Positions 42,008-51,513 are shown, counted from the stretch's first letter. The stretch: 64,000 bases of DNA from Microlunatus soli (GCF_900105385.1 NZ_LT629772.1:6324001-6388000), one strand, 5' to 3'. The notes: generated from the letters alone by a model not told the origin. Numbers and translations: made by a program.

Positions 42008-43326
42008 CGGTACTGTTGCCATGCCGCCTCGAGTTGTTCTTGTGCCGACGCCAGGGCGCGTCGCGGCGCGATGCCGTTGGACACGTCGGCGAAGGTCCGG
42101 CCGATGATGTCCTCGAATTCGATGTAGCCGGGGGTCTGCAGCCGCGGAACCGAGGTCTGCGCACTCTGGTAGGAAATGATCTTGGCCGCCTGCCGACCGG
42201 ACGCGGTGTCGGTGAACATCTCCGAGCCCAAGTGGGCGGTCAGTCCCTTCCGGTTCGCCGGCAGTTCGGCCGCGCTCCGGTAGCTGGAGTAGCCGCCCTT
42301 GCCGTCGACGGCCAGCCAACGCAGGAAGATCGCCGCCGCCGGTTTCTGACCGGAGAACGGGTTGATGCCGACCGACCAGGAACCGTTCGGGGTGGCTGGC
42401 CTGCCGCCCTGCCAGACCGGATGCCTGGCCACACCCCAACGCAGGTCGGAGTCGTTGAGCTTGCTCACCATCCAGTCGCCTTCGATCAGGTAGGCGGTGC
42501 GGCCGGCCAGATAGGTCGAGTCGACCTGTTCCGGTGCCATCCCCCGCGGACTGATCCGATCGGAGAAGAGTGATCGGTAGAAGTCCATCGCGGAGTTCCA
42601 GCCCGGGTTGTCGACGGCCGGCGTCAGGTTGTGTGGTCCCGATCCACCGGCCCCACCGCCCGCGGAGACCGGCAACGGCTCCAACTGGTAATAGCGATTG
42701 ACCTGACCGAGCAGCAGACCGTTCTGGGCGCCGGCCCGTTGCTGCGCGCGGCGCGCGTCCTGGCGCAGCTGCTGCCAGCTGATCGGCTTGTCGAGCGCAG
42801 CCGGAGGTTCGGCGATGCCGGCTTCGGCGAGGATCTCCTTGTTGTAGTACAGCAATTGGGTCGAGTCCGACAGTGGCAGGGCGTACAGCTTGTCCTCGTA
42901 GATACCGTTGCGCACCGAGGACGGCTGCAGTGCGCCGGTCAGTGGCGTGAACTGCCGGGTGAGGTCGGTCAGATAGCCGCGGACGGCCAACGCCGGTACT
43001 CGTGGCTGATCCACCCAGAAGACGTCCGGGTCGCCTGTCCGGGAGGTTATCCGGGAGTCCAGCACGCTGTTCAGGCTGTCGAACGGAACGTACTGATAGT
43101 TGATCTTGATCCGCGGATGGGCCTTCTCGAAGGCGGCGATCACGTCATTGATCGTGTCGGTCTGCGGATCGATGATGCCGACCACGTTGAGCACGGCCTC
43201 CGGATCGGTGCCCGGGATGTCCCAATCGGCGGCCCTGCGGGTGGTGGCCGCCTGATCTGCGCCGCCTCCGGCGCAGCCGGCCACCGCCAACAGGCCACCC
43301 AGGCCGAGCAGGCTTCGTCGCCTCAC
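42004..43326 (-). CDS. extracellular solute-binding lipoprotein of the ABC importer
   Basis: 440-aa type 1 carbohydrate-binding protein. A short signal ends in the lipobox LAVAGC with Cys18 as lipid anchor; a Thr/Ala-rich linker follows. The body has the two-lobe signature of sugar-binding proteins (DVINAFEKAHP-like segment IAAFEKAHPRIKINYQYVP, WVDQPRVPALAVRG, LPLSDSTQLLYYNKEILAEAG). GTG 43326 overlaps the nucleoside hydrolase stop as GTGA. Given its neighbours, the ligand is probably a ribonucleoside, although the fold is that of sugar binders. Confidence 0.9.
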   Translation of the reverse strand: MRRRSLLGLGGLLAVAGCAGGGADQAATTRRAADWDIPGTDPEAVLNVVGIIDPQTDTINDVIAAFEKAHPRIKINYQYVPFDSLNSVLDSRITSRTGDPDVFWVDQPRVPALAVRGYLTDLTRQFTPLTGALQPSSVRNGIYEDKLYALPLSDSTQLLYYNKEILAEAGIAEPPAALDKPISWQQLRQDARRAQQRAGAQNGLLLGQVNRYYQLEPLPVSAGGGAGGSGPHNLTPAVDNPGWNSAMDFYRSLFSDRISPRGMAPEQVDSTYLAGRTAYLIEGDWMVSKLNDSDLRWGVARHPVWQGGRPATPNGSWSVGINPFSGQKPAAAIFLRWLAVDGKGGYSSYRSAAELPANRKGLTAHLGSEMFTDTASGRQAAKIISYQSAQTSVPRLQTPGYIEFEDIIGRTFADVSNGIAPRRALASAQEQLEAAWQQYR

Positions 43327-44273
43327 AGCAGCTTCAGATGGTCGAGCAGATGATCATGGAAGCCGTCGATGTCGACGGCGACAGCGACCTCGGCGTTGGC
43401 GCTGACCGACTTCGTCGAGCCGTCCGGGGTCCAGCCGACGTCCAGGTAGTCGGTGATCATTGCTCCCCGGGACCGATCGGTCGTCTCGACCTGCACGTAC
43501 GCATCACGCCAGGTGAGCAGCTCCGGATGGGTCACTGCGGCGACCGCCAGCGGGTCGTGCATCGCACAGGAATCGGTCTCGGTGCGGGACTCGGCCAAGT
43601 GGTCGATCCACGCGACGGTGTATTCGCCGGCAAAGGCCGCGAACGGCCGCTGATCGGCTGCCAGCGTCTGCGCCTCGGATCGGGTGAACTGCACCTGGGT
43701 GGTCACGTCCAGCCCGACCCAACGAGTCGGTACTCCCGATTCGAGAACGATCTGCGCTGCCTCGGGATCGTTCCAGATGTTGAACTCGCCGGGCATCGAC
43801 GCGCTGTGGGTGTGGCCGTTGAAGATCCCGCCCATGATCACCAACCGCCTGAGTGAGCCGGCAAAGTCGCGATGCAGTCGCAGCGCGAGTGCAACGTTGG
43901 TCAGCGGTCCGACCGCCACCAACGTGATCTCGCCGGGATGGGCCAGCACATGCTCGACCATCGCCGCCGGCGCCGGCTGCGGCTGCGGCGAGCGGATCTC
44001 GACATCGTCGGGCACACTCCCCTGTCGTGCCTGCGGACGAAGCAGGGGTCGCTCCGCGCCGCGGTGCACCGGGATGTCGGTGCGCTCGAGTCGATGCAGC
44101 AGCTCGAGGGTGAGGGCGGTCGCGGTGCCGGCATCGGTGTTGCCGTTGACCGTCGTCACCAGGTCCAGCTGGATGTCGCTGTCGGCCAGGGCCAACGCGA
44201 GGGCGAAGCCGTCGTCGATGTCGCTGCCCGGCGCGCCCATCGCGAGATCGACGTCCAGGATGATCCGTTCCAC
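43323..44273 (-). CDS. nucleoside hydrolase (IU-NH family)
   Basis: 316-aa inosine-uridine-type nucleoside hydrolase, which splits nucleosides into base and ribose. The N-terminal calcium motif is present but stretched: ILDVDLAMGAPGSDIDDGFAL (read in two parts, Asp7/Asp9 and Asp18/Asp20/Asp21) has about four more residues than the usual DTDPGIDDALAL. GPLTNVALALR, VIMGGIFNGHT and EFNIWNDPEAA are typical, and CAMHDPLAVAAV supplies the last metal Asp. GTG 44273 with AGAAGG 5 nt upstream starts the operon. Released ribose would go to the ribokinase. Confidence 0.9.
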   Translation of the reverse strand: MERIILDVDLAMGAPGSDIDDGFALALALADSDIQLDLVTTVNGNTDAGTATALTLELLHRLERTDIPVHRGAERPLLRPQARQGSVPDDVEIRSPQPQPAPAAMVEHVLAHPGEITLVAVGPLTNVALALRLHRDFAGSLRRLVIMGGIFNGHTHSASMPGEFNIWNDPEAAQIVLESGVPTRWVGLDVTTQVQFTRSEAQTLAADQRPFAAFAGEYTVAWIDHLAESRTETDSCAMHDPLAVAAVTHPELLTWRDAYVQVETTDRSRGAMITDYLDVGWTPDGSTKSVSANAEVAVAVDIDGFHDHLLDHLKLL

Positions 44274-44670
44274 AGTGACCTTCTTCTGTCGCTTTGTTTC
44301 CCCGGATTCCTCGGTCCGGGCTCCGGCCCGAGGTGGGATGTCACACGCGTGTGACGCGTGTTGAGCAATAGGTCTACCCGTGTTGACAAGGATTTGGCAA
44401 ACTCCCTGTCCGCACGCTGAGAACGCCTCGGACCTCACTCGGGACAGCCGCCGTCCACACTGACGATCTCGATGCGGTGCACGGCCCGGGCGGCTGGTGT
44501 CCTGCACTCGGAACCCGCTGCGTCGGTCGGGCGTCTGGAGTAGTGCGCTGCAAGGCGGCGGAGTCGCGCTGACCGGGCGCATGTCAGCCGACGCCCACGC
44601 AGCAGATCGCTGCTCCAGGCGGTCGAATGATGTAGCGGATTTCGGGCGCAAGACATTAGCGTGACCTTCC
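44274..44670. other. 400-bp divergent intergenic region
   Basis: No gene is supported. The left part carries the nucleoside-operon promoter and operator. The right part holds TAGCGT (44656-44661) 10 bp before the phosphotransferase ATG, suggesting a leaderless or near-leaderless transcript, without a clear -35. Between about 44405 and 44640 I see nothing definable. Confidence 0.55.
44340..44400 (-). promoter_or_regulatory. promoter and LacI-type operator of the nucleoside operon
   Basis: A perfect 16-bp palindrome, GTCACACG-CGTGTGAC (44340-44355), with the central CG typical of LacI operators, lies 67 bp before the operon start. An overlapping dyad ACACGCG-N5-CGCGTGT extends it. On the minus strand TTGCCA (44400-44395) and TAGACC about 19 bp further are a plausible promoter; the operator would then sit just after the transcription start. 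Confidence 0.65.
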
Positions 44671-45507
44671 ATGCAGGATGCACAGGTCAGCCGGGCCATT
44701 GCGGCAGCAACGTCGGTCGTCGAATCTCACGGCCTGCGTGCCGACGATGCCGTCGTCCTGCACAACTCGAACAAACTGACCGTTCGCGTGACGCCGGCCG
44801 AGGTGGTCGCCAGGATCATTCCTCCTGGCCAGGGCGACGGCCGCTTCGAGATCGATCTTGCTCAGCAGCTCGCTGCTGCCGACTGCCCGGTGGCTGTCCC
44901 GGATCGACGGATCGAACCCATCGTCCACCACCGCGACGGTTTCATGATCACCTTCTGGACCCACTACCGGCCCGTCACCACTGCCGAGCCTCCGCCGACG
45001 GAGTATGCCGCCGCCCTCGCACGGCTGCATGCCGGGATGCGGACGGTGGACTTCCCGACCCCGCACTTCACCGACCGGGTGGCTGAGGCTCAGCAACTGG
45101 TGACGAACAGGGCGGACACCCCGGAACTCGGCGATGCAGATCGGGAGATGCTCGACGAAACGCTGCGGCGGCTGCGACAGACCGTCACCTCGGCGGCCGC
45201 ACCGGACCAGTTGCTGCACGGCGAGCCGCATCCGGGCAACCTGGTGTCGACCGCCGACGGTCCGGTGTTCGTCGACCTGGAGACCAGCTGTCGGGGTCCG
45301 GTCGAATTCGATCTTGCTCATGCGCCGGATGGTGTCGGCGAGGTGTATCCCGGGGCCGACCCAGAGCTCCTACAGCAGTGCCGGCTGCTGATGCTCGCCA
45401 TGATCACCATGTGGCGCTGGGATCGAAACGACGAGTTCCCCGACGGCCGCCGGATCGGCATCGAGTGGACGAATCAGATCAGGGCTGCGATCGACAGGGC
45501 GGGCTGA
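44671..45507 (+). CDS. APH-family phosphotransferase
   Basis: 278-aa small APH-fold kinase. LLHGEPHPGNLV (about 186-197) is the catalytic loop, with Glu in place of the usual catalytic Asp (HGE instead of HGD), and VFVDLETSCRGPVEFDLAH the metal-binding segment. The Asp-to-Glu change is shared by a recognised actinobacterial subgroup of this fold, so loss of activity is not certain. The N-terminal lobe is short. The substrate is unknown. It is followed 38 bp on by the rhamnosidase gene, which appears to have its own -10 box. Confidence 0.8.
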   Translation: MQDAQVSRAIAAATSVVESHGLRADDAVVLHNSNKLTVRVTPAEVVARIIPPGQGDGRFEIDLAQQLAAADCPVAVPDRRIEPIVHHRDGFMITFWTHYRPVTTAEPPPTEYAAALARLHAGMRTVDFPTPHFTDRVAEAQQLVTNRADTPELGDADREMLDETLRRLRQTVTSAAAPDQLLHGEPHPGNLVSTADGPVFVDLETSCRGPVEFDLAHAPDGVGEVYPGADPELLQQCRLLMLAMITMWRWDRNDEFPDGRRIGIEWTNQIRAAIDRAG

Positions 45508-45545
45508 TCCACGACCCGTGGCGACCGGACAGTAGTATTCCTGCG

Positions 45546-47834
45546 ATGCAGACCGAGCTGACAGAGCCGTCAGACCTGATGATCCGAGCGACACCGATCT
45601 GGTGTGTGGACGCGTCGGCCGACTGGTGTTTCGTCCGACAGACAGTGGTCGTTGATCATGGTCGGATGACCCGGGCGACCTTGTTGATCACGGCCGCATC
45701 GACCGAGCCGTCCCGGCAATACGTCTATCGGGCACACCTCAACGGGCAGGTCGTCGGAGTCGGTCCTGCACGCCCGATCGGCGGCGAGACACGGGTCGAC
45801 CGCTACGACGTCACCGATCTGATCGTCGATGGATCCAACGCCATCGGCGCACTGCTCTACACGACCGACGACCATCGCTGCGCCGCCGAACTCGTCATCG
45901 AACTCGTCGACGGCAACCTGACGCGGGTCGGGACCGGCACTGATTGGCAAGCGATCTCCGGTGCTGCGTGCTATCCGCCGGCGGCCAGTATCGGCACTGC
46001 GTGCTATCCCGCTCCGGCAGAGGACCTCGACGCCCGACACTATCCGCACGGATTCGACACAGCCGAGTTCGAGCAGGAGTGGCCGGCCGCCGTCGCTCGA
46101 CCCGCCTTCGATCGTCCCGTCGGTTCGCCGCTCGCTCCGGTGCGCCGGGAGGCGTTCCCGGTCGCTCGGGAGCTGTCCGCCGACCGGGAGCGGATCGTCC
46201 TCGATTTCGGCCGCAGCTGGGCCGGTGGGGCGATCATCCGGGCCGTCGCGCAGGCCGGTGATCGGATCGAGCTCCGATTCGGCGAGGTCCTGGTGGACAC
46301 CGATTCGCCGGATCCGCACGTGCGGTTCGAGTTGACCGCGGGCAACGTGTATCGCGACACCTGGACTCTGACCGAGGGTGAGCAGGAGTTGGCGACCTGG
46401 GGGCTGCGGGTCTTCCGCTACCTGGAGATCCGCTTTCTCGACGGCCACCCCGACCTGACCGATATCCGAGCGGCCGCACTGATCTACGACTTCGACGACG
46501 ATGCCGCAGAGTTCTCCTCCTCCGACCTCGTCCTGGATCGGGTGTGGGATCTGTGCAAGCACACGGTCAAGGCCCTCAACCTCAACCTGTACGTCGATTC
46601 CTGGACGCGCGAACGGCTGCCGTACGAGGCAGATGCCTATCTGCAGCAACGGGCCCATCTGGCGCTCGACCGGGACCCGGCCCTGGCCCGCTACTCCGTC
46701 GACTTCACCATCGCCCACCGGACGTGGCCGACCGAGTGGCCGTTGTTCGCCGTGCTGGCGATCCACGATCTGTGGTACAGCACCGGTGATTTTGATCAAC
46801 TACGCCCACAATACGAGCGGCTCACGGAGTTGCTGCCGACACGATGGATCGATCCCGGCACCGGCCTGGTCCGCAAACCGGGCAGCGACGGTTCCACCGG
46901 TGACATGGACCGTGGCGGTTTCGACCGTGATCTTGTCGATTGGCCGCCCTCGGAGCGGGACGGCTACCGATTCGGTGCGGTCAACACCGTGCTGAATGCA
47001 TTGTCCTACCGGTGCTTCCGGGCGGCAGCCGAGTTGGCCGACGCTGTCGGCGACCCCGGCGTGGCGGACGAGTACCGAGCTATCGCCGGTCGGCTGAGTT
47101 CGGCGATCGACCGATTGCTGTTCGATTCCGGGTACGGAAGCTACGTCGACGGACTCGACGACAGCGGCCGCCGACTCGGCCATCACGCGATCCACGCCGC
47201 TGCCTACGCCTTGTGGGCGGGGGTCGTGCCTGAGGACCGGGTCGGGTCGGTGATCGGCTTCCTGGCCGGTCGAGGCATGGCGTGCAGTGTCTTCGGTGCA
47301 CCTGTCCTGCTCGAAGGCCTGTTCGATCATGGCGCCGGTCAGGTCGCGATCCCGATGATCACCGCGCCAGGGAATCGGAGCTGGCGACACATGCTCGAGG
47401 TCGGCGCCGGTGCCGCGATGGAGGCCTGGGATGTCGAGTTCAAGCCCAATCTGACCCACTCCCATCCGTGGGGTGCGACCCCGGCCTTCCTGCTGCCACA
47501 GGGAATTCTCGGCGTTCGTCCGATCGAGCCGGGATTCCGACGCTTCCTGGTGCGGCCGCAACTCGGCGCCCTCACCCAGGCGGCGGCTCGGATCCCGGTG
47601 CCGACCGGCTCGATCGAGGTCGACGGACGACGGACTGCCGACGGGGCCGACTACGTCATCACGGTGCCGGCCGGCACGCGCGCACGGTTCGGCCTGCCGG
47701 CTGCCGAGGCCACCGACCAGACGATCGACCTGGACGGCCGGCCGGTCCGAACCCGGCTCGACAGCCGCTGGCTGGAGCTCGACAACGACCTGGCGGCAGG
47801 GCGCCACACCATCCGCTGCACGGCCACCCGATGA
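45546..47834 (+). CDS. alpha-L-rhamnosidase-like glycoside hydrolase (GH78 type)
   Basis: 762-aa protein with the GH78 plan: N-terminal carbohydrate-binding beta domains (YVYRAHLNGQVVGVGPARP), a concanavalin-like domain (VLDFGRSWAGGAIIRA), an (alpha/alpha)6 barrel from about residue 320, and a C-terminal beta domain (GVRPIEPGFRRFLVRPQLG). The catalytic region reads DSWTRERLPYEADAY, equivalent to the DCPQRDERLGW-x-GDA motif, with Glu conserved. No signal peptide is seen, so it acts on imported rhamnosides. A TAGTAT box (45533-45538) lies 7 bp before ATG 45546, suggesting a leaderless transcript. Confidence 0.85.
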   Translation: MQTELTEPSDLMIRATPIWCVDASADWCFVRQTVVVDHGRMTRATLLITAASTEPSRQYVYRAHLNGQVVGVGPARPIGGETRVDRYDVTDLIVDGSNAIGALLYTTDDHRCAAELVIELVDGNLTRVGTGTDWQAISGAACYPPAASIGTACYPAPAEDLDARHYPHGFDTAEFEQEWPAAVARPAFDRPVGSPLAPVRREAFPVARELSADRERIVLDFGRSWAGGAIIRAVAQAGDRIELRFGEVLVDTDSPDPHVRFELTAGNVYRDTWTLTEGEQELATWGLRVFRYLEIRFLDGHPDLTDIRAAALIYDFDDDAAEFSSSDLVLDRVWDLCKHTVKALNLNLYVDSWTRERLPYEADAYLQQRAHLALDRDPALARYSVDFTIAHRTWPTEWPLFAVLAIHDLWYSTGDFDQLRPQYERLTELLPTRWIDPGTGLVRKPGSDGSTGDMDRGGFDRDLVDWPPSERDGYRFGAVNTVLNALSYRCFRAAAELADAVGDPGVADEYRAIAGRLSSAIDRLLFDSGYGSYVDGLDDSGRRLGHHAIHAAAYALWAGVVPEDRVGSVIGFLAGRGMACSVFGAPVLLEGLFDHGAGQVAIPMITAPGNRSWRHMLEVGAGAAMEAWDVEFKPNLTHSHPWGATPAFLLPQGILGVRPIEPGFRRFLVRPQLGALTQAAARIPVPTGSIEVDGRRTADGADYVITVPAGTRARFGLPAAEATDQTIDLDGRPVRTRLDSRWLELDNDLAAGRHTIRCTATR

Positions 47835-47838
47835 GCCG

Positions 47839-48429
47839 TCAGCCGGGAAAGCGATCATGCTCACGGGCGGGCCCGAGGACGCCTGCCCACCAAGCCAACT
47901 GGTCGAGCAGCAGCTTCGCCTGGCCGGCGGCATCGGGCTCGGACGGTTGGCCGTCCTCCCAGCTGCTGAAGTACTTGGGGAAGGCGACACCGTCGGGAAG
48001 CGGCACGGCGTGCAGTTCGGTGAGGACGTTCTGCAGGTGCAGGACCGCATGGCGACCGCCCCCGGCTCCGCCGTAGCTGACGAAGCCCACCGGCTTGGCC
48101 ACCCACTGGTCGAAGTGCCAGTCGATCGCCGCCTTCAAGGACGCCGGGAAGCTGTGGTTGTACTCGGGGGTCACCATCATCAGCGCGTCCGCCTCCCCCA
48201 GCGCACGGGTCAGCGGTTGCATCCCGACGGGCCTCGGATAGGAGTCGCCGGCGAACTTCGGCGGCGCTGCGGGTAGGGACAAGGGAATGTCCACCGCGGC
48301 GAGGTCCATCACGTTGACGTCGAATCCGCCGTGATCGCGAGCCTGTTCGGCGATCCAGGACCCGACCACCGGCCCGAACCGGCCCTCGCGAGTGCTTCCG
48401 ACGATGATGATCAACTTGTGTCTGGTCAT
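47839..48429 (-). CDS. NADPH-dependent FMN reductase family protein
   Basis: 196-aa flavodoxin-like protein. IIIVGSTREGRFGP (7-20) is the FMN phosphate loop; MVTPEYNHSFPASLKAAIDW (about 85-104) and VSYGGAGGGRHAV are family signatures. It reduces FMN, quinones or azo-type compounds with NAD(P)H. ATG 48429 opens the gene. It converges with the rhamnosidase, 4 bp apart. Cytosolic. Confidence 0.9.
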   Translation of the reverse strand: MTRHKLIIIVGSTREGRFGPVVGSWIAEQARDHGGFDVNVMDLAAVDIPLSLPAAPPKFAGDSYPRPVGMQPLTRALGEADALMMVTPEYNHSFPASLKAAIDWHFDQWVAKPVGFVSYGGAGGGRHAVLHLQNVLTELHAVPLPDGVAFPKYFSSWEDGQPSEPDAAGQAKLLLDQLAWWAGVLGPAREHDRFPG

Positions 48430-48687
48430 GCGATCAACGGTCCGCGACTTGCGTCCGATCCACCAGACCGAGCCGAGGATATCCCCAGCACGGTGACGTT
48501 CGGCGGCCGGACTGGTGCGCTGGGCGGGTGACGGAACGCTGCGTCGTGATGATCAACAGCCGGTCGGACGACGTTCGCCCTCGACACCGATTCCTCAGTG
48601 CTGGTCATCGGTAGTGCGCTGCGGACGGCGCACCGGATTCGGACAGGGACTGGACTTCAACTGCGGTTGAGATTGCACAGTTGGTCC

Positions 48688-50082
48688 ATGCCCGGCCAAG
48701 AATCCTTGCTGCAGCGTGCCTATGCGCCCTTCGTGATCGGCGCGGTGACCTTGGTGACCCTCGGCGCTCTGGCCGATCGTGCCACCTCGACCGTGTTGCC
48801 CAACGCAGCACGGCAACTCGATGGTGTTGCCTGGTTCGGTCTCGCTCTTGCCGCGCCGGGGGTGAGCTTCTTGCTCGGGGCCGCGCTGGCCGGGGTCTGG
48901 GCCGACCGGTCGGGCGCACGTCAGCCACTGATCACCGGTGTCGTCTGCTTCATCCTCGGCAACGTGATCGTCGCCACCAGCCCGAGCATGATCACGGTGG
49001 TCCTGGGTCGGATCTTCGCCGGGTTCGCCGAAGCGATGTTCGACATCGCGCTGACGGTGATGGTCGTCGCCGCCCTTCCGGAGGCATTGCGCCCGAAGAT
49101 CTACGCTCTCTACTCCACTGCCTGGTTGCTGCCCTCCATTCTCGGGCCACAACTTGCCGGCTGGACCGCCGAGCTGGTCGGTTGGCGACCGGTGTTCTTC
49201 GGCTGCGCGCTGCTGGCGCTACCGGTCGGCGTCCTCCTGATCCGACTGTCTCGTTCCGGCAATACCGGCGCGGCCGGCGAAGCCCAGGGCACGCCACTGC
49301 GCTACGCCGTGCTCGGGACCGGATTGATGGCAGCGATGTCGGTCCTGACACCGTTCGGGAAGGGCCGTGAACCATGGTCGACCATCACCATGATCATCGC
49401 CCTGCTCCTCGCGGTGGCCACTGTCGGGCTGATGAGCCGCCTCGGGCCGCCAGGGCTCCTCCGGTTCCGCCCGGGACTACCGGCGGTCTTCGCCCTGCTG
49501 GCCGTGTTGAATCTGTCCTTCGGCACCGTCGGAAGCTTTCTCCCGTTCTACGTGCAACAGACCCGCGGGGTCTCACCGGCGATCGCCGGACTCGTGCTGA
49601 CCATCACCGGGGTCTGCTGGGCGATCGGCAGTTGGTTGCAGAGCAGCAACCAGGTCCAGTCCCGGACGTCTGTCCGACGACGTCTCCGTCTCGGTTTCTC
49701 GTTGATCATGATCGGCAGCCTGCTGCTCGGGACACTCCCGATGGTCGACCTGGTGCCGCTGGCCGTTCCGTACGGTGGTTGGGCCCTGGCCGGCGTCGGC
49801 ATCGGCATCGTCTCGCCGACGCTGAACGTGACGCGACTGGCGCTGACGCCCGAGTCCGAGCAAGGACGCGGTGCCGCTGCCGCAAGTCTGCTGACCGCAA
49901 CCAGCGGGTCCAGCGCGGTGATCATTGTCGGCATGCTGTTGGGCCGGATCGCGATCGAGCGGGTCGGTTCCGGCGGTCAGTTGATCTTGGTCGTGGTGGC
50001 CGCGCTCTGTGCCGTTGCGGTGATCATGTCACGGCGGGTCGGCGCGCCCCAGGCGTCGGAGCAGGTCTCGGTCCGGGCCTGA
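48688..50082 (+). CDS. MFS transporter, drug-efflux type
   Basis: 464-aa, about 14-helix major facilitator. LAGVWADRSGARQPL is motif A; GRIFAGFAEAMFDIALTVMV and LLPSILGPQLAGWTAELVGW (motif C-like G-x8-G-x3-GP-x2-GG variant) point to the drug exporter branch. ATG 48688 (MPGQESLLQ) is preferred to the upstream frame at 48598, which adds a basic 30-residue tail. It stands 89 bp before the DinB gene. The cargo is unknown. Confidence 0.85.
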   Translation: MPGQESLLQRAYAPFVIGAVTLVTLGALADRATSTVLPNAARQLDGVAWFGLALAAPGVSFLLGAALAGVWADRSGARQPLITGVVCFILGNVIVATSPSMITVVLGRIFAGFAEAMFDIALTVMVVAALPEALRPKIYALYSTAWLLPSILGPQLAGWTAELVGWRPVFFGCALLALPVGVLLIRLSRSGNTGAAGEAQGTPLRYAVLGTGLMAAMSVLTPFGKGREPWSTITMIIALLLAVATVGLMSRLGPPGLLRFRPGLPAVFALLAVLNLSFGTVGSFLPFYVQQTRGVSPAIAGLVLTITGVCWAIGSWLQSSNQVQSRTSVRRRLRLGFSLIMIGSLLLGTLPMVDLVPLAVPYGGWALAGVGIGIVSPTLNVTRLALTPESEQGRGAAAASLLTATSGSSAVIIVGMLLGRIAIERVGSGGQLILVVVAALCAVAVIMSRRVGAPQASEQVSVRA

Positions 50083-50171
50083 TGGACCGCGCTGCGGCGG
50101 GCCGATCGCGTGCCTGCGCGGTCGTCACGAAGGCCTATCCAAGCCACAGGGAACGGCTCTATGCTCCGCTC

Positions 50172-50708
50172 ATGGACTACAACGACATACCGATCGAGGA
50201 CTGTCCGAGCGGCAGCGAGGGAGAGCTGTTGCTGTTCGCCCTCGATCGGGTCCATCGCCAGTTCGCCTGGAAGTCCGGCGGACTGGATGCCGATCGCCTG
50301 AGGCAAGTCCATCCACCGTCGAAGCTGACGATCGCCGGGCTGATCAAGCATCTCGCCGGCGTCGAGGCGCATTGGACCGCCTGGGCCCAGGAACAGTCCG
50401 TTCCGGCCCCGTGGGACGCGGTCGATCGCGCCGCACAGCCGCGGTGGGACTGGGAGTCTGCGGTCACCGACCACCCGGAGCAGTTGTACGCGCTCTGGTA
50501 CGACACCATCGCTCGTTCCCGCCAGGCCTGGGAAGTCATGATCAAGGACGGCGGGCTCGACAAGACCGTGCCGTGGGGCGGTGACGACTACATCGTCAAC
50601 CGTCGCTGTGCCCTGGTCGACATCCTGGAGGAGAATCTGTTGCACACCGGCCAGGCATCGATCGTCCGTGAATCGATCGACGGGCTGACCGGCAACGACC
50701 CGCCCTGA
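50172..50708 (+). CDS. DinB-family (DUF664) mycothiol-type protein
   Basis: 178-aa four-helix-bundle protein of the DinB superfamily, DUF664 branch. LTIAGLIKHLAGVEAHWT (about 56-73) contains the first metal His and the last helix contains NLLHTGQASIVRESIDGL. The two His positions typical of the fold are conserved. In actinobacteria these proteins are often mycothiol S-transferases that add mycothiol to toxic electrophiles. It follows an MFS exporter, a context that would suit detoxification, though the 89-bp gap does not prove an operon. Confidence 0.85.
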   Translation: MDYNDIPIEDCPSGSEGELLLFALDRVHRQFAWKSGGLDADRLRQVHPPSKLTIAGLIKHLAGVEAHWTAWAQEQSVPAPWDAVDRAAQPRWDWESAVTDHPEQLYALWYDTIARSRQAWEVMIKDGGLDKTVPWGGDDYIVNRRCALVDILEENLLHTGQASIVRESIDGLTGNDPP

Positions 50709-50761
50709 TCATCGAGCGACCGATCGCGCGATCTCGCCGTCGCGTTTGATGAGGCCGCCGG

Positions 50762-51358
50762 CTACCAGTCCTCACGTCGGTTCAGCCATGGAAACTCGAT
50801 GTCGGGGATTTCAAGATCAAGAGCGGCGCAGAGCGGAGTCCATCCATCACCGGGCTGCCACTCGACGAGACGCTCGGCGGGCACGTCCTCTCTGACATCG
50901 GCGAGATGCTGTTCGTACCGGGCGGTCAATATGGCCGAGTCGTCCCAGGCCTCTGTGCCGGCGAAGCGTTCGAGCAACGTGTTCAAGCCTCGTCCGCCGT
51001 TCCAGCCGGGCTGGGATGCCAGCCGAGCGACGGGCAGGATCGTCGTCTCCATGCTCTGCAGCCAGGTCTGCGCACTGTCGCGGCGGGAGAGCAGGACCTT
51101 CGCCTTCGGGTGGGCCGCCAGGATGTCTCGCCAGAATGCCGAGGCCGGCCAGTCGACGGTCGCCAGATATCCGGTCAGGGTCGACTCCCAGTCGACCGCT
51201 CGACCGGCCAGTGCGCGGTCCCAATCGGCGCCGAGATCGAAGGGGTGCCCGGGAATCGCCGACATGTGCAGACAAGGTCCGCCCAACAACCGCTCCAGGG
51301 CCCGACGCAAGGACGCCGTGCCCGTACGGGGCAGTCCGGCTCCGACGATGCGCAGCAT
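50762..51358 (-). CDS. sulfotransferase-family protein
   Basis: 198-aa protein. IVGAGLPRTGTASLRRALE (4-22) is the 5'-phosphosulfate loop of the sulfotransferase/NOD-like family found in bacteria and lower eukaryotes, and KVLLSRRDSAQTWLQSM the 3'-phosphate-binding segment with Arg and Ser. It would move sulfate from PAPS to an alcohol or amine; the acceptor is unknown. ATG 51358 has AGGAGA upstream at good spacing; a start at 51385 adds nine residues. Confidence 0.8.
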   Translation of the reverse strand: MLRIVGAGLPRTGTASLRRALERLLGGPCLHMSAIPGHPFDLGADWDRALAGRAVDWESTLTGYLATVDWPASAFWRDILAAHPKAKVLLSRRDSAQTWLQSMETTILPVARLASQPGWNGGRGLNTLLERFAGTEAWDDSAILTARYEQHLADVREDVPAERLVEWQPGDGWTPLCAALDLEIPDIEFPWLNRREDW

Positions 51359-51513
51359 GCCACTCTCCTGAAATGCCCGGATCATCGATCTCCGTTGATC
51401 GATCGATCACGATACCGTCAGCGGTCCAAGGGCGCCCAGGATTCTGTGCTGCAACGGACTCGGGTGCATCGGGCACTCTGGCGGATGGCGGCCGTCGCTG
51501 GCAGGCTGCCGAC

